From positions 1 through 59,461 of the forward strand of contig SOJW01000051.1 in assembly GCA_004375895.1 (NCBI GenBank): a stretch of DNA of 59,461 nt, given 5' to 3'. The notes under the pieces are model-generated. The model saw nothing but the letters and a program-made list of their open reading frames with translations. It did not search any database and was not told the DNA's origin. Positions within the stretch are counted from its first letter, which is position 1. Each line of letters starts with the position of its first letter. Source of the DNA: Candidatus Stahliibacteriota bacterium. Lineage in GTDB: Bacteria > Hydrothermota > Tepidihabitantia > B3-TA06. Shown here piece after piece: positions 1 through 7,850 of this stretch. Position numbers and translations under genes: made by a program.

Positions 1-2051
1 ACCGTGGGAAGTTCAGCCGGAATGTCGAGACATCCGCCAGCCTCGGCCACACGGGCGGGCCCTGCGTTGTAGGCGGCGAGGTAAGATACCTTGCGAGCGT
101 CAAACCGATCGCGCATGCGGCGAAGGAACTCGGCACCCAACCTGATGCTAACATGTGTCTCGTACAATGAATCCACGGCCATCGTTGTATCCATCCCTCT
201 AGCTGTCGAGTAAAGAAGCTGGCAGAGGCCGTAAGCGTTTGCCGGTGATTTTGCCCTGGGGTTGAACCAGCTCTCCTGACGGGTCAGGGCAAGGAAGGTA
301 ACGGGATCGTCTATCTGACTTTGGATCTGAAACAGATAGACCGTTGGATACTGCAGCCTCAGTACCTCAATCGGTCGTGTATAGACGCCGCGCCTGCGGG
401 CCTCAAGTAGCAGCCTTTCGATCCAATCTATCGCGATGTTATCTACGCCCAGCTCTGAGAAACGCTCGGCCCAGTCAAGCATCACCGGCATCTGCGGGTT
501 CTTTATTCCCCTGAGTTTGCTTGAGGCCTCGATCGTGAATCCTGCCTCGGCCAGGGTCCAGGCCTGGTGCTCGATCACGGAATCCTTTGGAGCTAAAACG
601 TAGCTTGTGTCGCCCAGATCTCGGAACCATGAATCAATCGGGGGAGGTTCAGGTAACTCTTCTCGAAGTGTCAAGGCGTAGTAGGAGAAGGGGTCGCGTG
701 CCGAAAGTTCAGATAGCAGGATATCTGCCGAATCGGGCACAAGCCAGATGCGGAAGAAAAGTGAGATGTCTGAATCAAGCGGGACTCCTCCGGCCAGAGC
801 CGAGCGTGCCTTGGTGGTATCCCCTTCTGCAAGCCAGAGTACGAGTGCGCGGTGGCCTAACTCCTCATCTGAAAGCGCCCGCGCCCCCTCTGCCGCCAGC
901 TGTGCCGCCTCGAGGTTCTTATCTTGCTCCTGGAGTATGGTTGCCTGCCGCTCCCATGCCTCCTGCCGGTTCTTCCAACTTGAGGAGTTCTCGGCAACCT
1001 CGGCAAGTGCCCTTAACGCTTGGCTCTCCCTGCCACGTTTAGACTCCACCTTTGCCAGAAGAAACTTGGCCTCGTCTGATCGCATGTTCTTCAAAAGCTC
1101 GTACGCCTCGTCGTATCTCTTTAGACGATAGAGAAGTTGTGCCCGCTCCCAGCGGCAGGCCTTTCGTGAATATCCTTTGGCCTCGGCCTCTTCAAAGAGG
1201 GCAAGCGCCCTTTCTCGATCAATCCCCACGTAGGCCCTGGCTACGGCAAAGGTCTCTTCGGCATCTGCGGGTGTGATCTCCTTGACGGCCTCTCTTGCGG
1301 CAGAAGACCAAGGTGCGGTGCGGATAAGCTTCATCTGTGTCCTGCGCTTCTTCTTCCGATCTCCCACAGATTCATACAGCCGAACCAATGCGGCCAATCT
1401 TTCCGATTCCTTTGGAAGCCTTGCGATGGCTGCGGGAAGCCGGATCCAATCCTCTTGCTCGAACATAAGCTCAACCAGAAGTCTGCGCTGTGAGTTTGAA
1501 GGATACTTCAGTTTTCTTAAAAGCACTACGGCGCTGTCTTTTTTGCCTGTTTCGACGTAGATTTCCGCCCGGCGGCCTCGTGCCACCTCTCCCAGGAGTT
1601 TTTCGGCTTCCGCGTAAAGCGTTTGCGCAGAATCTTCAAGCCCCAGCCTTGTCGCGGCCTCGGCACGCAGCAGGGGAGAGGCGTCTGTGATTCCCAGTAT
1701 CTCTTTAAAATAACCTGCCCGCCAGTAGACAAGGCCCTTGTAGGACAGGGAGTCGAACCAAGGCGTTTCACGTAGCGCCTCGGCCTGGGTAACGCAGCTG
1801 TCCCACTCGCGTGCGTCGTAGAAGACGCGGTAGAGCTTTACTCCGATCTCGGCTCGTTCCTCGTCGGTCTCAGAGAGCATCCATGCGTGTCTGTAGAACA
1901 CGCAAGCATCCCAGTAATGACCAATGGCAAGGGTAGAGTCGCCCTTCAATTCCTGAAGCTGCCGGACGGTCATGGTTTCTTTCATCCCCCTGGGCATGCA
2001 GCCCGCAAGAACTATCAGTATAAGGAAAATCCACAGAGGTTTACCTGTCAA
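1..2051 (-). CDS. Soluble lytic murein transglycosylase with TPR-like helical domain, lipoprotein; 3' end beyond the window
   Basis: Predicted outer-membrane or periplasmic lipoprotein that cleaves peptidoglycan glycan strands. The reading frame stays open from 2051 to the window edge (683 codons, no stop). It opens with a lipobox-like signal ending LIVLAGC, continues as a long helical-repeat region rich in Ala, Glu, Leu and Arg, and ends in an SLT domain: the catalytic-type segment RQESWFNPRAKSPANAYGL is followed by L-x-Q-L and, near the edge, YLAAYNAGPARV. This order is that of Slt70-type enzymes. I chose the TTG at 2051 because AGGAG lies 6 bases upstream and the signal peptide follows directly. 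The start overlaps the stop of the upstream repeat protein (2041) by 11 bases, so the two are probably translationally coupled. The last part of the SLT domain is outside the window. Confidence 0.88.
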   Translation of the reverse strand, partial: MTGKPLWIFLILIVLAGCMPRGMKETMTVRQLQELKGDSTLAIGHYWDACVFYRHAWMLSETDEERAEIGVKLYRVFYDAREWDSCVTQAEALRETPWFDSLSYKGLVYWRAGYFKEILGITDASPLLRAEAATRLGLEDSAQTLYAEAEKLLGEVARGRRAEIYVETGKKDSAVVLLRKLKYPSNSQRRLLVELMFEQEDWIRLPAAIARLPKESERLAALVRLYESVGDRKKKRRTQMKLIRTAPWSSAAREAVKEITPADAEETFAVARAYVGIDRERALALFEEAEAKGYSRKACRWERAQLLYRLKRYDEAYELLKNMRSDEAKFLLAKVESKRGRESQALRALAEVAENSSSWKNRQEAWERQATILQEQDKNLEAAQLAAEGARALSDEELGHRALVLWLAEGDTTKARSALAGGVPLDSDISLFFRIWLVPDSADILLSELSARDPFSYYALTLREELPEPPPIDSWFRDLGDTSYVLAPKDSVIEHQAWTLAEAGFTIEASSKLRGIKNPQMPVMLDWAERFSELGVDNIAIDWIERLLLEARRRGVYTRPIEVLRLQYPTVYLFQIQSQIDDPVTFLALTRQESWFNPRAKSPANAYGLCQLLYSTARGMDTTMAVDSLYETHVSIRLGAEFLRRMRDRFDARKVSYLAAYNAGPARVAEAGGCLDIPAELPT

Positions 2052-3993
2052 GTCCGACTCCTATCTCAGTATCCAAAGGCTCCTTGGTATTAAGTCCGGG
2101 CTGGAACCAGATCTTGTTGTTCCGGGCCGGCTTATCACGAGGATAGGTGTCCTTGCCCCCGCCGGTATCAAGGAATATTCCTGCACAGATCAGGCGGTCG
2201 CGCATCCCGCCGCGCCTGCCTATGTTGGCCAGCCCCAGGGTGGTCGCCGCGGTCACGTTATAGACATCATCACCTTCTCTATCCCAGAAGATGCCGATGC
2301 CTGAGGCGTTGCCACCTCCCAGAGACAGGTTGGGGGCGTTGTAAACGTCATCGCCACTCTCCTCTAATAAATAACCCACCGTGAAGTCGTGCCCCGCGCC
2401 CTGTGCCATGTTCTTGGTGGCGGTGTAGGTGTCGTTGCCTCGCACGTCGTTGAGGATGCCCACCGCGAAGTGAGCGCCCGAGCCCTGAACGTACCAGACG
2501 CCGGAGTATGTATCGTCGCCCTCCTTATCGGTGAGCATCCCGACCCCGTACCAGTAGCCTGTTCCCTGGGCGAACACGCCTGCTTCGTAGGTGTCGTTGC
2601 CCGAAGCGTCGGCCAATACTCCCACGCCGCCGGCCAGGGAGCGGCCGTCGGTGAAATCGGCACGCTTGCCAAACCCGAACCCCTGGGCCATCGCGGCGTT
2701 GTGCTCGGCAGACTGAGGTGATGGGAAGGGCAGCGAGTCGTTACGTGCCACGTATTGGTCATCTCCGGCAAGATCGAGGAGCAGTCCGCATCCCTTGGTG
2801 AAACCGTAGCCCTGGATTCCGCGGAAGCCACGGTAGACGTCGTTTCCTGCCACGTCCACCAGAATCCCTGCACCGAACACCCCTGCACCCTGACAGTTGG
2901 TAAAGCCCTCGTAATGATCGCTGCCCTCGCGGTCGTAGAGAAGTCCAAGACCGAACAGGCCGCCGCCCTGACCTAGACCGTTGGACTCGTAGACATCGTC
3001 GCCGCGCCAGTCGATGAGTATGCCAGCACCCAGCACGCCTGCGGCGATCGCAGGATCATATGATTCGTTAACGTAGCTGTCATTCCCATCCAGATCGATC
3101 ACGATGCTCAATGGATGGGTGATATCAGGATTGGCACCAGCACGCTTGTAGGAATCATCTCCACCTGGTTCGATCAAGAGGAGATAATCGTTTTCATGGT
3201 TGTCATCGTCTTTGTCAGCGATCTTCACCGCACCGTAAGGGGTCTTGAACTCGAACGCGGGAAGCTCGTTTCTTACTGAATCAATGAAGGGCATGAGGGT
3301 ATCAAGAACCATGGCTAAATCCTCAAGACCTGCGTAGAGAATCGAGAACTCCACCCTGCCGATCGCTTCCTCAACGAAATAAACATCTTCGATGGTGATG
3401 GTAGTGTCGTCACCAACGTAGCCCAAGGCTTTATCCCATAACCTTTCCTGCTCCTCTTCAGAGAGATTGCGGAATGCCAGGTCGCGGTACTCGATGGCTT
3501 GAGCTGAGGCTAAAAGGATTATCGCCAATGCTTCTTCGACTTCGGGTGACATCGGGGGAAGCTCAAAGTCATATAGCATGTTTTCGTTACCGGCTACCTC
3601 GTTTAGCTGATCCAGGGCATAAAAGAACTTCTCGTCTTCCTCAGCTAATGCTTCTTTCATTGCGGTGTAAGGATGCTCGATAAGGCCTCTGCGGACCGGG
3701 GCGTCCGTCCTCAGAGATGCAAAGAACACACCCTTGGCCAACCTGTCGCCGCCTTCAAAAAGCTGGTGCACGAACAGCCGGTTGTAGTAGGGGATATCCA
3801 GCGGTCTGTTAACCAGAAGATCGAATGTCCTTAATCTATACGGCCCACCGCCGTAGAAATCCATGAGTGCTCTGTCGAAGTGGACGTCGGAACGAACTAG
3901 TCCACCATTGGCAAGAACTTCATCAATCGGATCGATTTCTTTTGTCACAGCTGCTGCTGTAACCACAAGTATAATGGTCAAGATACGTTTCAC
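2041..3993 (-). CDS. Secreted protein with about 12 G-[ND]-D-x-Y repeats, function unknown
   Basis: 650 residues. The N-terminus (MKRILTIILVVTAAAVTK) is a signal peptide. Residues of about 30-260 are non-repetitive and acidic. From about 265 to 625 a unit of roughly 22-35 residues recurs about 12 times: D-x-x-G-[ND]-D-x-Y, then a variable stretch, then Q-G-x-G-x-x-x-G-x-G-x-L-x-D. Examples are RGDDVYESNGLGQGGGLFG and AGNDVYRGFRGIQGYGF. The regular Gly/Asp spacing suggests a beta-solenoid, perhaps binding calcium like RTX repeats, but it lacks the RTX nonamer; that is inference. Start is GTG at 3993 with AAGGAGG 5 bases upstream. The lytic transglycosylase gene overlaps its 3' end, which hints at a job in the envelope or cell wall. 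I recognise no named family. Confidence 0.85.
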   Translation of the reverse strand: MKRILTIILVVTAAAVTKEIDPIDEVLANGGLVRSDVHFDRALMDFYGGGPYRLRTFDLLVNRPLDIPYYNRLFVHQLFEGGDRLAKGVFFASLRTDAPVRRGLIEHPYTAMKEALAEEDEKFFYALDQLNEVAGNENMLYDFELPPMSPEVEEALAIILLASAQAIEYRDLAFRNLSEEEQERLWDKALGYVGDDTTITIEDVYFVEEAIGRVEFSILYAGLEDLAMVLDTLMPFIDSVRNELPAFEFKTPYGAVKIADKDDDNHENDYLLLIEPGGDDSYKRAGANPDITHPLSIVIDLDGNDSYVNESYDPAIAAGVLGAGILIDWRGDDVYESNGLGQGGGLFGLGLLYDREGSDHYEGFTNCQGAGVFGAGILVDVAGNDVYRGFRGIQGYGFTKGCGLLLDLAGDDQYVARNDSLPFPSPQSAEHNAAMAQGFGFGKRADFTDGRSLAGGVGVLADASGNDTYEAGVFAQGTGYWYGVGMLTDKEGDDTYSGVWYVQGSGAHFAVGILNDVRGNDTYTATKNMAQGAGHDFTVGYLLEESGDDVYNAPNLSLGGGNASGIGIFWDREGDDVYNVTAATTLGLANIGRRGGMRDRLICAGIFLDTGGGKDTYPRDKPARNNKIWFQPGLNTKEPLDTEIGVGLDR

Positions 3994-4014
3994 GCAAGCC
4001 TCCTTGTTTCGTGA

Positions 4015-4042
4015 ATTCTAGAGAATAAGTTCCCGAAGTCAA
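4015..4042 (-). promoter_or_regulatory. Sigma70-type promoter of the repeat-protein/transglycosylase operon
   Basis: On the minus strand TTGACT (4042-4037), a 16-base spacer and TAGAAT (4020-4015). It lies 21 bases before the GTG start at 3993, with room for the AAGGAGG ribosome binding site. Confidence 0.7.
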
Positions 4043-4049
4043 GGATTTA

Positions 4050-4160
4050 AACCGCAGATTGAAACTCCCTCCGGTCGTTTCCCTTCGGAACACAGATTGA
4101 CACAGATTTCATGGGGATTTTCAATCTTGATTATCCGTGTAATCTGCGAAATCTGCGGTT
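4050..4160. repeat. Intergenic repeat with AACCGCAGATT terminal inverted repeats
   Basis: AACCGCAGATT at 4050-4060 is inverted as AATCTGCGGTT at 4150-4160. Inside are CACAGATTGACACAGATT and ATCCGTGTAATCTGCG. A related half copy (CTAATCTGCG, TCTAATCTGCGG) occurs near 41191-41240. It has no coding potential and looks like a dispersed palindromic element. Confidence 0.6.
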
Positions 4161-4167
4161 AGTAATA

Positions 4168-4195
4168 TTGACTTTAGGCACGGTTCGGCTAAGCT
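4168..4195 (+). promoter_or_regulatory. Promoter of the nucleotide-sugar dehydrogenase gene
   Basis: TTGACT (4168-4173), 16-base spacer, TAAGCT (4190-4195), 28 bases before the ATG at 4224. It fits the TTGAC-N16-TAnnnT pattern seen throughout the window. Confidence 0.6.
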
Positions 4196-4223
4196 TACGC
4201 TTGGCGTCAAAAAAGGAGTTGGC

Positions 4224-5537
4224 ATGCTTACACTTGGGCGGATAGCCGAGCGCAAGGCGGTTGTTGGTGTGGTGGGGATGGGATACGTGGGGCTTCCTTT
4301 GGCGTTGACGTTCGCCGAGGAGGGTTTCCGCGTGATTGGCTATGACATAGACGAGGCCAAAGCCGAGGCGCTTAACGCAGGGAAGACCTACATAAAACAC
4401 ATCCCCTCGGCTAGAATCAAGGATGCGGTTAAGAAAGGTCTTCTTGAGGGAACTGCCGACTTCAGTCGCATCCCCGAGTCTGATGCCTTGCTTGTCTGCG
4501 TCCCCACACCGCTTGATGATCATCTCCAGCCTGACCTGTCGTTTATCACTGGAACCTCTGAACAGATAGCTCCCTATCTGCAAAAAGGGCAGCTGGTAGT
4601 CCTTGAGTCCTCCTCCTTCCCCGGCACCACCGAGGAGATAATGCGACCCGTCCTTGAGAAGCACTCCGGACTCCTGGCACATAAAGATTTCTATCTTGCC
4701 TATTCTCCTGAGCGCGAGGACCCCAATAACCCTAAATACAACACCAAGAACATCCCCAAGGTGGTGGGTGCCAACTCCAAGCGGAGCCTTGGGCTGGCCA
4801 AGGCCATCTACGATGCGGTAATTGATCAAACGGTGCCGGTCTCCTCAGCCGAGGCGGCCGAGGCCACCAAGATATTCGAGAATGCGTTCCGCAGCGTTAA
4901 CATCGCGCTCGTAAACGAGCTGAAGGTGATCCTCGACGCCATGGGGATAGACGTGTGGGAGGTTATCCGTGCCGCATCCACAAAACCTTTCGGGTTCATG
5001 CCGTTCTATCCCGGCCCCGGCCTGGGTGGTCACTGCATACCAATCGATCCTTTCTATCTCACCTACAAGGCGCAGGAGTTTGAGATGCCCACCCGGTTCA
5101 TCGAGCTTGCCGGTGAGATTAACACATCCATGCCACGCTGGGTGGTAGGCAAGGTAATGGAGGCGCTCAACGACCGCAAGAAGGCACTGAACGGTTCAAG
5201 GGTGCTCATCCTGGGCATGGCGTACAAGAAGAACGTTGACGATATGCGCGAGTCGCCAGCGTTGCGTCTCATTGAACTTCTTGAGGAGAAGGGTGCCAAG
5301 GTCGATTACCACGATCCCTATATCCCCAAGATTCCGCCTACACGTCGTTACAAGTTCGACAAGGAGAGCGTGCCTTTGAGCGCTGAGAACATCGCCAAAT
5401 ACGACGTTGTATTAATCGCCACCGACCACGACAGCCTGGACTACGCCAGGGTGGTTGCCCACGCGAAGCTTGTGATCGATACCCGCAACGCGACCGTGAA
5501 CGTCAAGCAGGGACGGGAGAAGATAGTCAAGGCGTAA
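4224..5537 (+). CDS. UDP-N-acetyl-hexosamine 6-dehydrogenase family (nucleotide-sugar dehydrogenase)
   Basis: 437 residues, normal for the WecC/WbpA/UDP-glucose dehydrogenase superfamily. It should oxidise the C6 hydroxyl of a UDP-sugar twice with NAD+, giving a UDP-uronic acid for surface polysaccharide. The N-terminal Rossmann segment reads GVVGMGYVGLPLALTFAEEG. The central domain has the FENAFRSVNIALVNEL helix, and the catalytic Cys lies in GHCIPIDPFYL, the form typical of UDP-GlcNAc/ManNAc dehydrogenases rather than of UDP-glucose dehydrogenase. The C-terminal domain carries LGMAYKKNVDDMRESPA. Start ATG has AAAGGAG 5 bases upstream. A lipoprotein gene follows 21 bases after the stop. Exact substrate is not decided by the sequence; an SDR epimerase and a family-2 glycosyltransferase elsewhere in the window could belong to the same polysaccharide pathway. 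Confidence 0.93.
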   Translation: MLTLGRIAERKAVVGVVGMGYVGLPLALTFAEEGFRVIGYDIDEAKAEALNAGKTYIKHIPSARIKDAVKKGLLEGTADFSRIPESDALLVCVPTPLDDHLQPDLSFITGTSEQIAPYLQKGQLVVLESSSFPGTTEEIMRPVLEKHSGLLAHKDFYLAYSPEREDPNNPKYNTKNIPKVVGANSKRSLGLAKAIYDAVIDQTVPVSSAEAAEATKIFENAFRSVNIALVNELKVILDAMGIDVWEVIRAASTKPFGFMPFYPGPGLGGHCIPIDPFYLTYKAQEFEMPTRFIELAGEINTSMPRWVVGKVMEALNDRKKALNGSRVLILGMAYKKNVDDMRESPALRLIELLEEKGAKVDYHDPYIPKIPPTRRYKFDKESVPLSAENIAKYDVVLIATDHDSLDYARVVAHAKLVIDTRNATVNVKQGREKIVKA

Positions 5538-5558
5538 TAAACGAAACAGGAGGAACAA

Positions 5559-6227
5559 ATGAACTCCACCAAAGTTCTTTTAGTCGTTCTTTCCTTGAGC
5601 GCAATGATAATCTTGGGTTGTGCGGTAGGTAACGAACCGCCTGAGATTGTTAGTGTGAACATACCTTCTAGTATCCAGATAGACGAAACGGTTACTCTTT
5701 CGGTGTCTGCATGGGACCCTGATGGCGACGACCTTACCTACGATTGGTATGTAAGTGAGGGAACACTAACCCCAAGCACTGGTACAGTAGTCCAGTGGAC
5801 AGCCCCCAGCACTTCAGGGAATGTTACAATCAGTGTTATCGTAGAAGATAAACATGGGGCTACCGACAGCGAAGAAGAAACGATTTACGTTTCTCCGATT
5901 ACGACTACCATAATCGACAATAACTACACGATAAGCGCGCAAGATTACTATGCCGTTTCCAAAGTTCTTCAAGCTGGTTACTCGGTATCGGGTAGCTTTT
6001 CCGTGGCTTCCAATGACATCAACTTCTATGTGATGGATTCTGAAAACTACAACAAATGGGTCAATGGACAATTCGCCTATGCAAAAGTGATCATTGAACG
6101 CTCAACAGGTGCAACCTTTGGATTCGATGTGAGTCAAACAGACACCTACTACTTCGTGATGGACAATACCTACAGCATCTTCACTTCCAAATCCGTCTAC
6201 CTCAAGGTAACTACAACTTCCCCTTAG
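5559..6227 (+). CDS. Lipoprotein with PKD/Ig-like domain
   Basis: 222 residues. A lipobox (MIILGC, Cys about residue 21) marks a lipid-anchored protein. Residues of about 30-115 form a PKD/cadherin-like Ig fold: PPEIVSVNIPSS, then WDPDGDDLTYDWYVSEG and VEDKHGATDSEEETIYV. The C-terminal half (about 120-222) resembles the beta-rich domains that follow such modules in secreted proteins (aromatic DYYAV, NFYVM and YYFVM strands). Start ATG has AGGAGGAAC upstream. It lies 21 bases behind the dehydrogenase and may be read from the same promoter. No enzyme motif is visible; a role in surface binding or adhesion is only a guess. Confidence 0.8.
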   Translation: MNSTKVLLVVLSLSAMIILGCAVGNEPPEIVSVNIPSSIQIDETVTLSVSAWDPDGDDLTYDWYVSEGTLTPSTGTVVQWTAPSTSGNVTISVIVEDKHGATDSEEETIYVSPITTTIIDNNYTISAQDYYAVSKVLQAGYSVSGSFSVASNDINFYVMDSENYNKWVNGQFAYAKVIIERSTGATFGFDVSQTDTYYFVMDNTYSIFTSKSVYLKVTTTSP

Positions 6228-6247
6228 CTAATACAAAATTACAATCC

Positions 6248-6301
6248 GTAGGGGCCGACGTTGATATCCTTCAGTAGGGGCACGGCATGCCGTGCCCCTA
6301 C
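6248..6301. repeat. GTAGGGGC-family palindromic repeat
   Basis: GTAGGGGCCGACG at 6248 is followed by a perfect 28-base palindrome at 6274-6301 (GTAGGGGCACGGCA and its complement). Related elements lie at 12460-12487 and 44139-44204. It sits after the lipoprotein stop and could also act as an RNA hairpin. Confidence 0.7.
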
Positions 6302-6347
6302 CTTTGGCTCAAAACAATTGACACCTTACCTCAACTTTACTTTTATA

Positions 6348-6376
6348 TTGACATCCCCTAGACGGACAAGTATCAT
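6348..6376 (+). promoter_or_regulatory. Leaderless-type promoter of dapF
   Basis: TTGACA (6348-6353), 17-base spacer, TATCAT (6371-6376). The GTG start of dapF begins 7 bases after the -10 box, at the expected transcription start, and there is no Shine-Dalgarno sequence between. The mRNA should therefore start at or next to the initiation codon. Confidence 0.7.
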
Positions 6377-6382
6377 CTATCT

Positions 6383-7180
6383 GTGAAGCTCCCATTCGCC
6401 AAGGTGCACGGTGCAGGGAACGATTTTGTAGTCGTCAAGTATCCTGAACTGTCCGATGAAGAATTTGCCAAACTGGCACCAATCCTGTGCGATCGCCGCA
6501 AGGGCATAGGTGCGGACGGTCTGCTTCTGGTTCGCAGAGACCCTGAGCACGACTTCCGCATGGTCTACTTCAACGCAGACGGCTCCAGAGCCTCCTTCTG
6601 CGGCAACGGGGCGCGGTCACTCGTGCTTTATACATGGAAGGAAGGTATGGCACCTGCCGAGATGACTTTCGTCTCTGACGCGGGCGTTCACAAGGGACTG
6701 GTCGTTGACGGCAAACCGAGCGTCTCCCTGCCCGATCCCAAGGATATAAAACTCAACCTGACGTTGCATGAGTTCGACTTCCCGCTTCACTTCGTTGAGT
6801 CGGGTGTTCCTCACGTCGTAGTTCTTGTCGAAAACCTTGTCTCTTTCGACGTAGATGGAGTCGGCCGTTCGATCCGCAATCATCCGAAATTCATACCTGC
6901 CGGAACAAACGCCGATTTCGTCCAGATCCATCCGGATAACTCAATCTCGGTGCGCACCTACGAGCGCGGGGTGGAGCGAGAGACACTGGCATGCGGCACA
7001 GGCGCGGTGGCCGTGGCTACCATTCTGCACCGACTTAAAGGGATACAACCGCCAATAGAGTTCAACTTCCCGGGCGGTACGTTGCGAGTCTCGTTTGAAC
7101 TTAAGGGCTCAATCCCCACCAACGTGATGCTGGGCGGCCAGACCGCTGTGGTGTTCAAGGGCGAGATAGAATTGCCTTAA
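6383..7180 (+). CDS. dapF: Diaminopimelate epimerase
   Basis: 265 residues, near the usual 270-280. It converts LL- to meso-diaminopimelate for lysine and peptidoglycan synthesis without a cofactor, using two cysteines. Both are present: ADGSRASFCGNGARS near residue 73 and ACGTGAVAVA near 206. The N-terminal KVHGAGNDFVV motif is also intact. Start is the GTG at 6383, which gives the family's normal N-terminus. There is no ribosome binding site, and the -10 box ends 6 bases upstream, so translation is probably leaderless. A small basic-protein gene follows 17 bases after the stop. Confidence 0.96.
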   Translation: MKLPFAKVHGAGNDFVVVKYPELSDEEFAKLAPILCDRRKGIGADGLLLVRRDPEHDFRMVYFNADGSRASFCGNGARSLVLYTWKEGMAPAEMTFVSDAGVHKGLVVDGKPSVSLPDPKDIKLNLTLHEFDFPLHFVESGVPHVVVLVENLVSFDVDGVGRSIRNHPKFIPAGTNADFVQIHPDNSISVRTYERGVERETLACGTGAVAVATILHRLKGIQPPIEFNFPGGTLRVSFELKGSIPTNVMLGGQTAVVFKGEIELP

Positions 7181-7197
7181 ACTTCATCAGGTGGGTT

Positions 7198-7365
7198 GTG
7201 CCGAGAAAAAAGAGGCCGGTTGAAAAGAAGGTAATTAAACAAAAACCAAAGCATCCGAAGCCTCCAAAGAACATACGCTGGTCCGAGAAGAAAGAAGAAA
7301 AACCCTCCTACAAGCGCAAACGCAAGCAGGAGAAGGAGATCGATAAAGACCTGCTTTCGGAGTGA
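7198..7365 (+). CDS. Small lysine-rich protein, unknown
   Basis: 55 residues, GTG start (7198), TGA stop (7363-7365). The product begins MPRKKRPVEKKVIKQKPKH and is dominated by Lys, Arg, Glu and Pro, with a single Trp in NIRWSEKKEEK. It has no signal peptide or membrane segment. It follows dapF by 17 bases and is most likely read from the dapF promoter. The strong charge suggests nucleic-acid or ribosome contact, which is inference. I know no family name for it. A fair alternative is that it is not translated. Confidence 0.5.
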   Translation: MPRKKRPVEKKVIKQKPKHPKPPKNIRWSEKKEEKPSYKRKRKQEKEIDKDLLSE

Positions 7366-7392
7366 CCTGACTTCCCGACAACAGATTTTCAC

Positions 7393-7420
7393 CTGACGAC
7401 GTCTGCCTTGCTCCTATAAT
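7393..7420 (+). promoter_or_regulatory. Promoter of a candidate small RNA
   Basis: CTGACG (7393-7398), 16-base spacer, perfect TATAAT (7415-7420). Transcription should start near 7427. No open reading frame follows before the terminator at 7473-7498. Confidence 0.55.
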
Positions 7421-7426
7421 CAATAC

Positions 7427-7498
7427 GTTCAGTATGGGTGGGTTTGCCGAAAGGCAAGAGATACCCACTTAAAAGCCCGGCCTTAAGCCGGGCTTTTT
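7427..7498 (+). ncRNA. Candidate structured small RNA ending in an intrinsic terminator
   Basis: About 72 bases. The 5' half folds as GTGGGT (7438-7443) plus TTGCC (7444-7448), a GAAA tetraloop, GGCAA (7453-7457), a 5-base GAGAT bulge and ACCCAC (7463-7468). An intrinsic terminator follows (AAGCCCGGC, loop, GCCGGGCTT, T run; 7473-7498). It has its own promoter and no reading frame. I could not match it to a riboswitch or to SRP RNA. It could be an independent sRNA or the attenuated leader of something now lost. Confidence 0.5.
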
Positions 7499-7500
7499 AA

Positions 7501-7536
7501 ATGCTCCTTTTTGCGCTAAAGCGCAAAAAGTTCGCA
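7501..7536 (-). repeat. REP-like element A, inverted copy
   Basis: ATGCTCC-TTTTTGCGC-taaa-GCGCAAAAA-GTTCGCA. Read on the minus strand it matches the family TGCGATC-hairpin-GGAGCAT seen at 7689, 12206 and 36754. The stem differs in sequence but keeps its pairing, as expected for a structure-conserved element. Confidence 0.65.
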
Positions 7537-7688
7537 GAATAGGAGGGTCAGGAAGCTGGCAGGTTTCACAAAACTTTAAGGGTGCATCTTTTGATTCTTA
7601 ATGTAGATTTCCAGGAAAGGCTTACTTTATGAGAAAGCGACAAAAAGAGAATGCAACAATGTGGTCGGTGCACTTCAAATTTTATCCC

Positions 7689-7801
7689 TGCGATCTTTTC
7701 TCCGCAGGAGAAAAGGAGCATATTCGGGGTCCCCGCACAGATGCGTAGCAGATGTGTGGGGTGTTTAAATGCTCCCTTTGCGCTACGCGCAAAGGATCGC
7801 A
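7689..7801. repeat. Composite palindromic element: A, B hairpin, inverted A
   Basis: Element A (TGCGATC-TTTTCTCC-gca-GGAGAAAA-GGAGCAT) at 7689-7721 is followed by element B (GGGGTCCCCGCAC...GTGTGGGG) at 7726-7761 and by an inverted A (ATGCTCC...GGATCGCA) at 7769-7801. The A-B pair recurs at 12206-12279 with the same order and gap. The stretch 7537-7688 before it shows no convincing gene. Confidence 0.7.
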
Positions 7802-7814
7802 AGAACCAACATGT

Positions 7815-7850
7815 AAGCCAACCAAAGGTTGGCTTCTTATATTATTTTTC
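7815..7850 (+). terminator. Intrinsic terminator, plus strand
   Basis: Perfect 9-base-pair stem AAGCCAACC (7815-7823), loop AAA, GGTTGGCTT (7827-7835), then a T-rich tract TCTTATATTATTTTT. The orientation is plus, so it would end a transcript from the 7427-7800 region, not the convergent oxidase gene. Confidence 0.6.

Noticed and set aside
2364-2948. 194-residue frame inside the repeat-protein gene
   Set aside because: Shadow frame caused by the regular GGC/GAC codon pattern of the real gene on the same strand.
7436-7470. Riboswitch (fluoride, preQ1, guanidine, c-di-GMP)
   Set aside because: I compared remembered consensus motifs and none fits; kept only as an unclassified small RNA.
7566-7802. 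78-residue minus-strand frame over the A-B-A repeat
   Set aside because: Its first half is repeat sequence and no promoter or ribosome site is visible.
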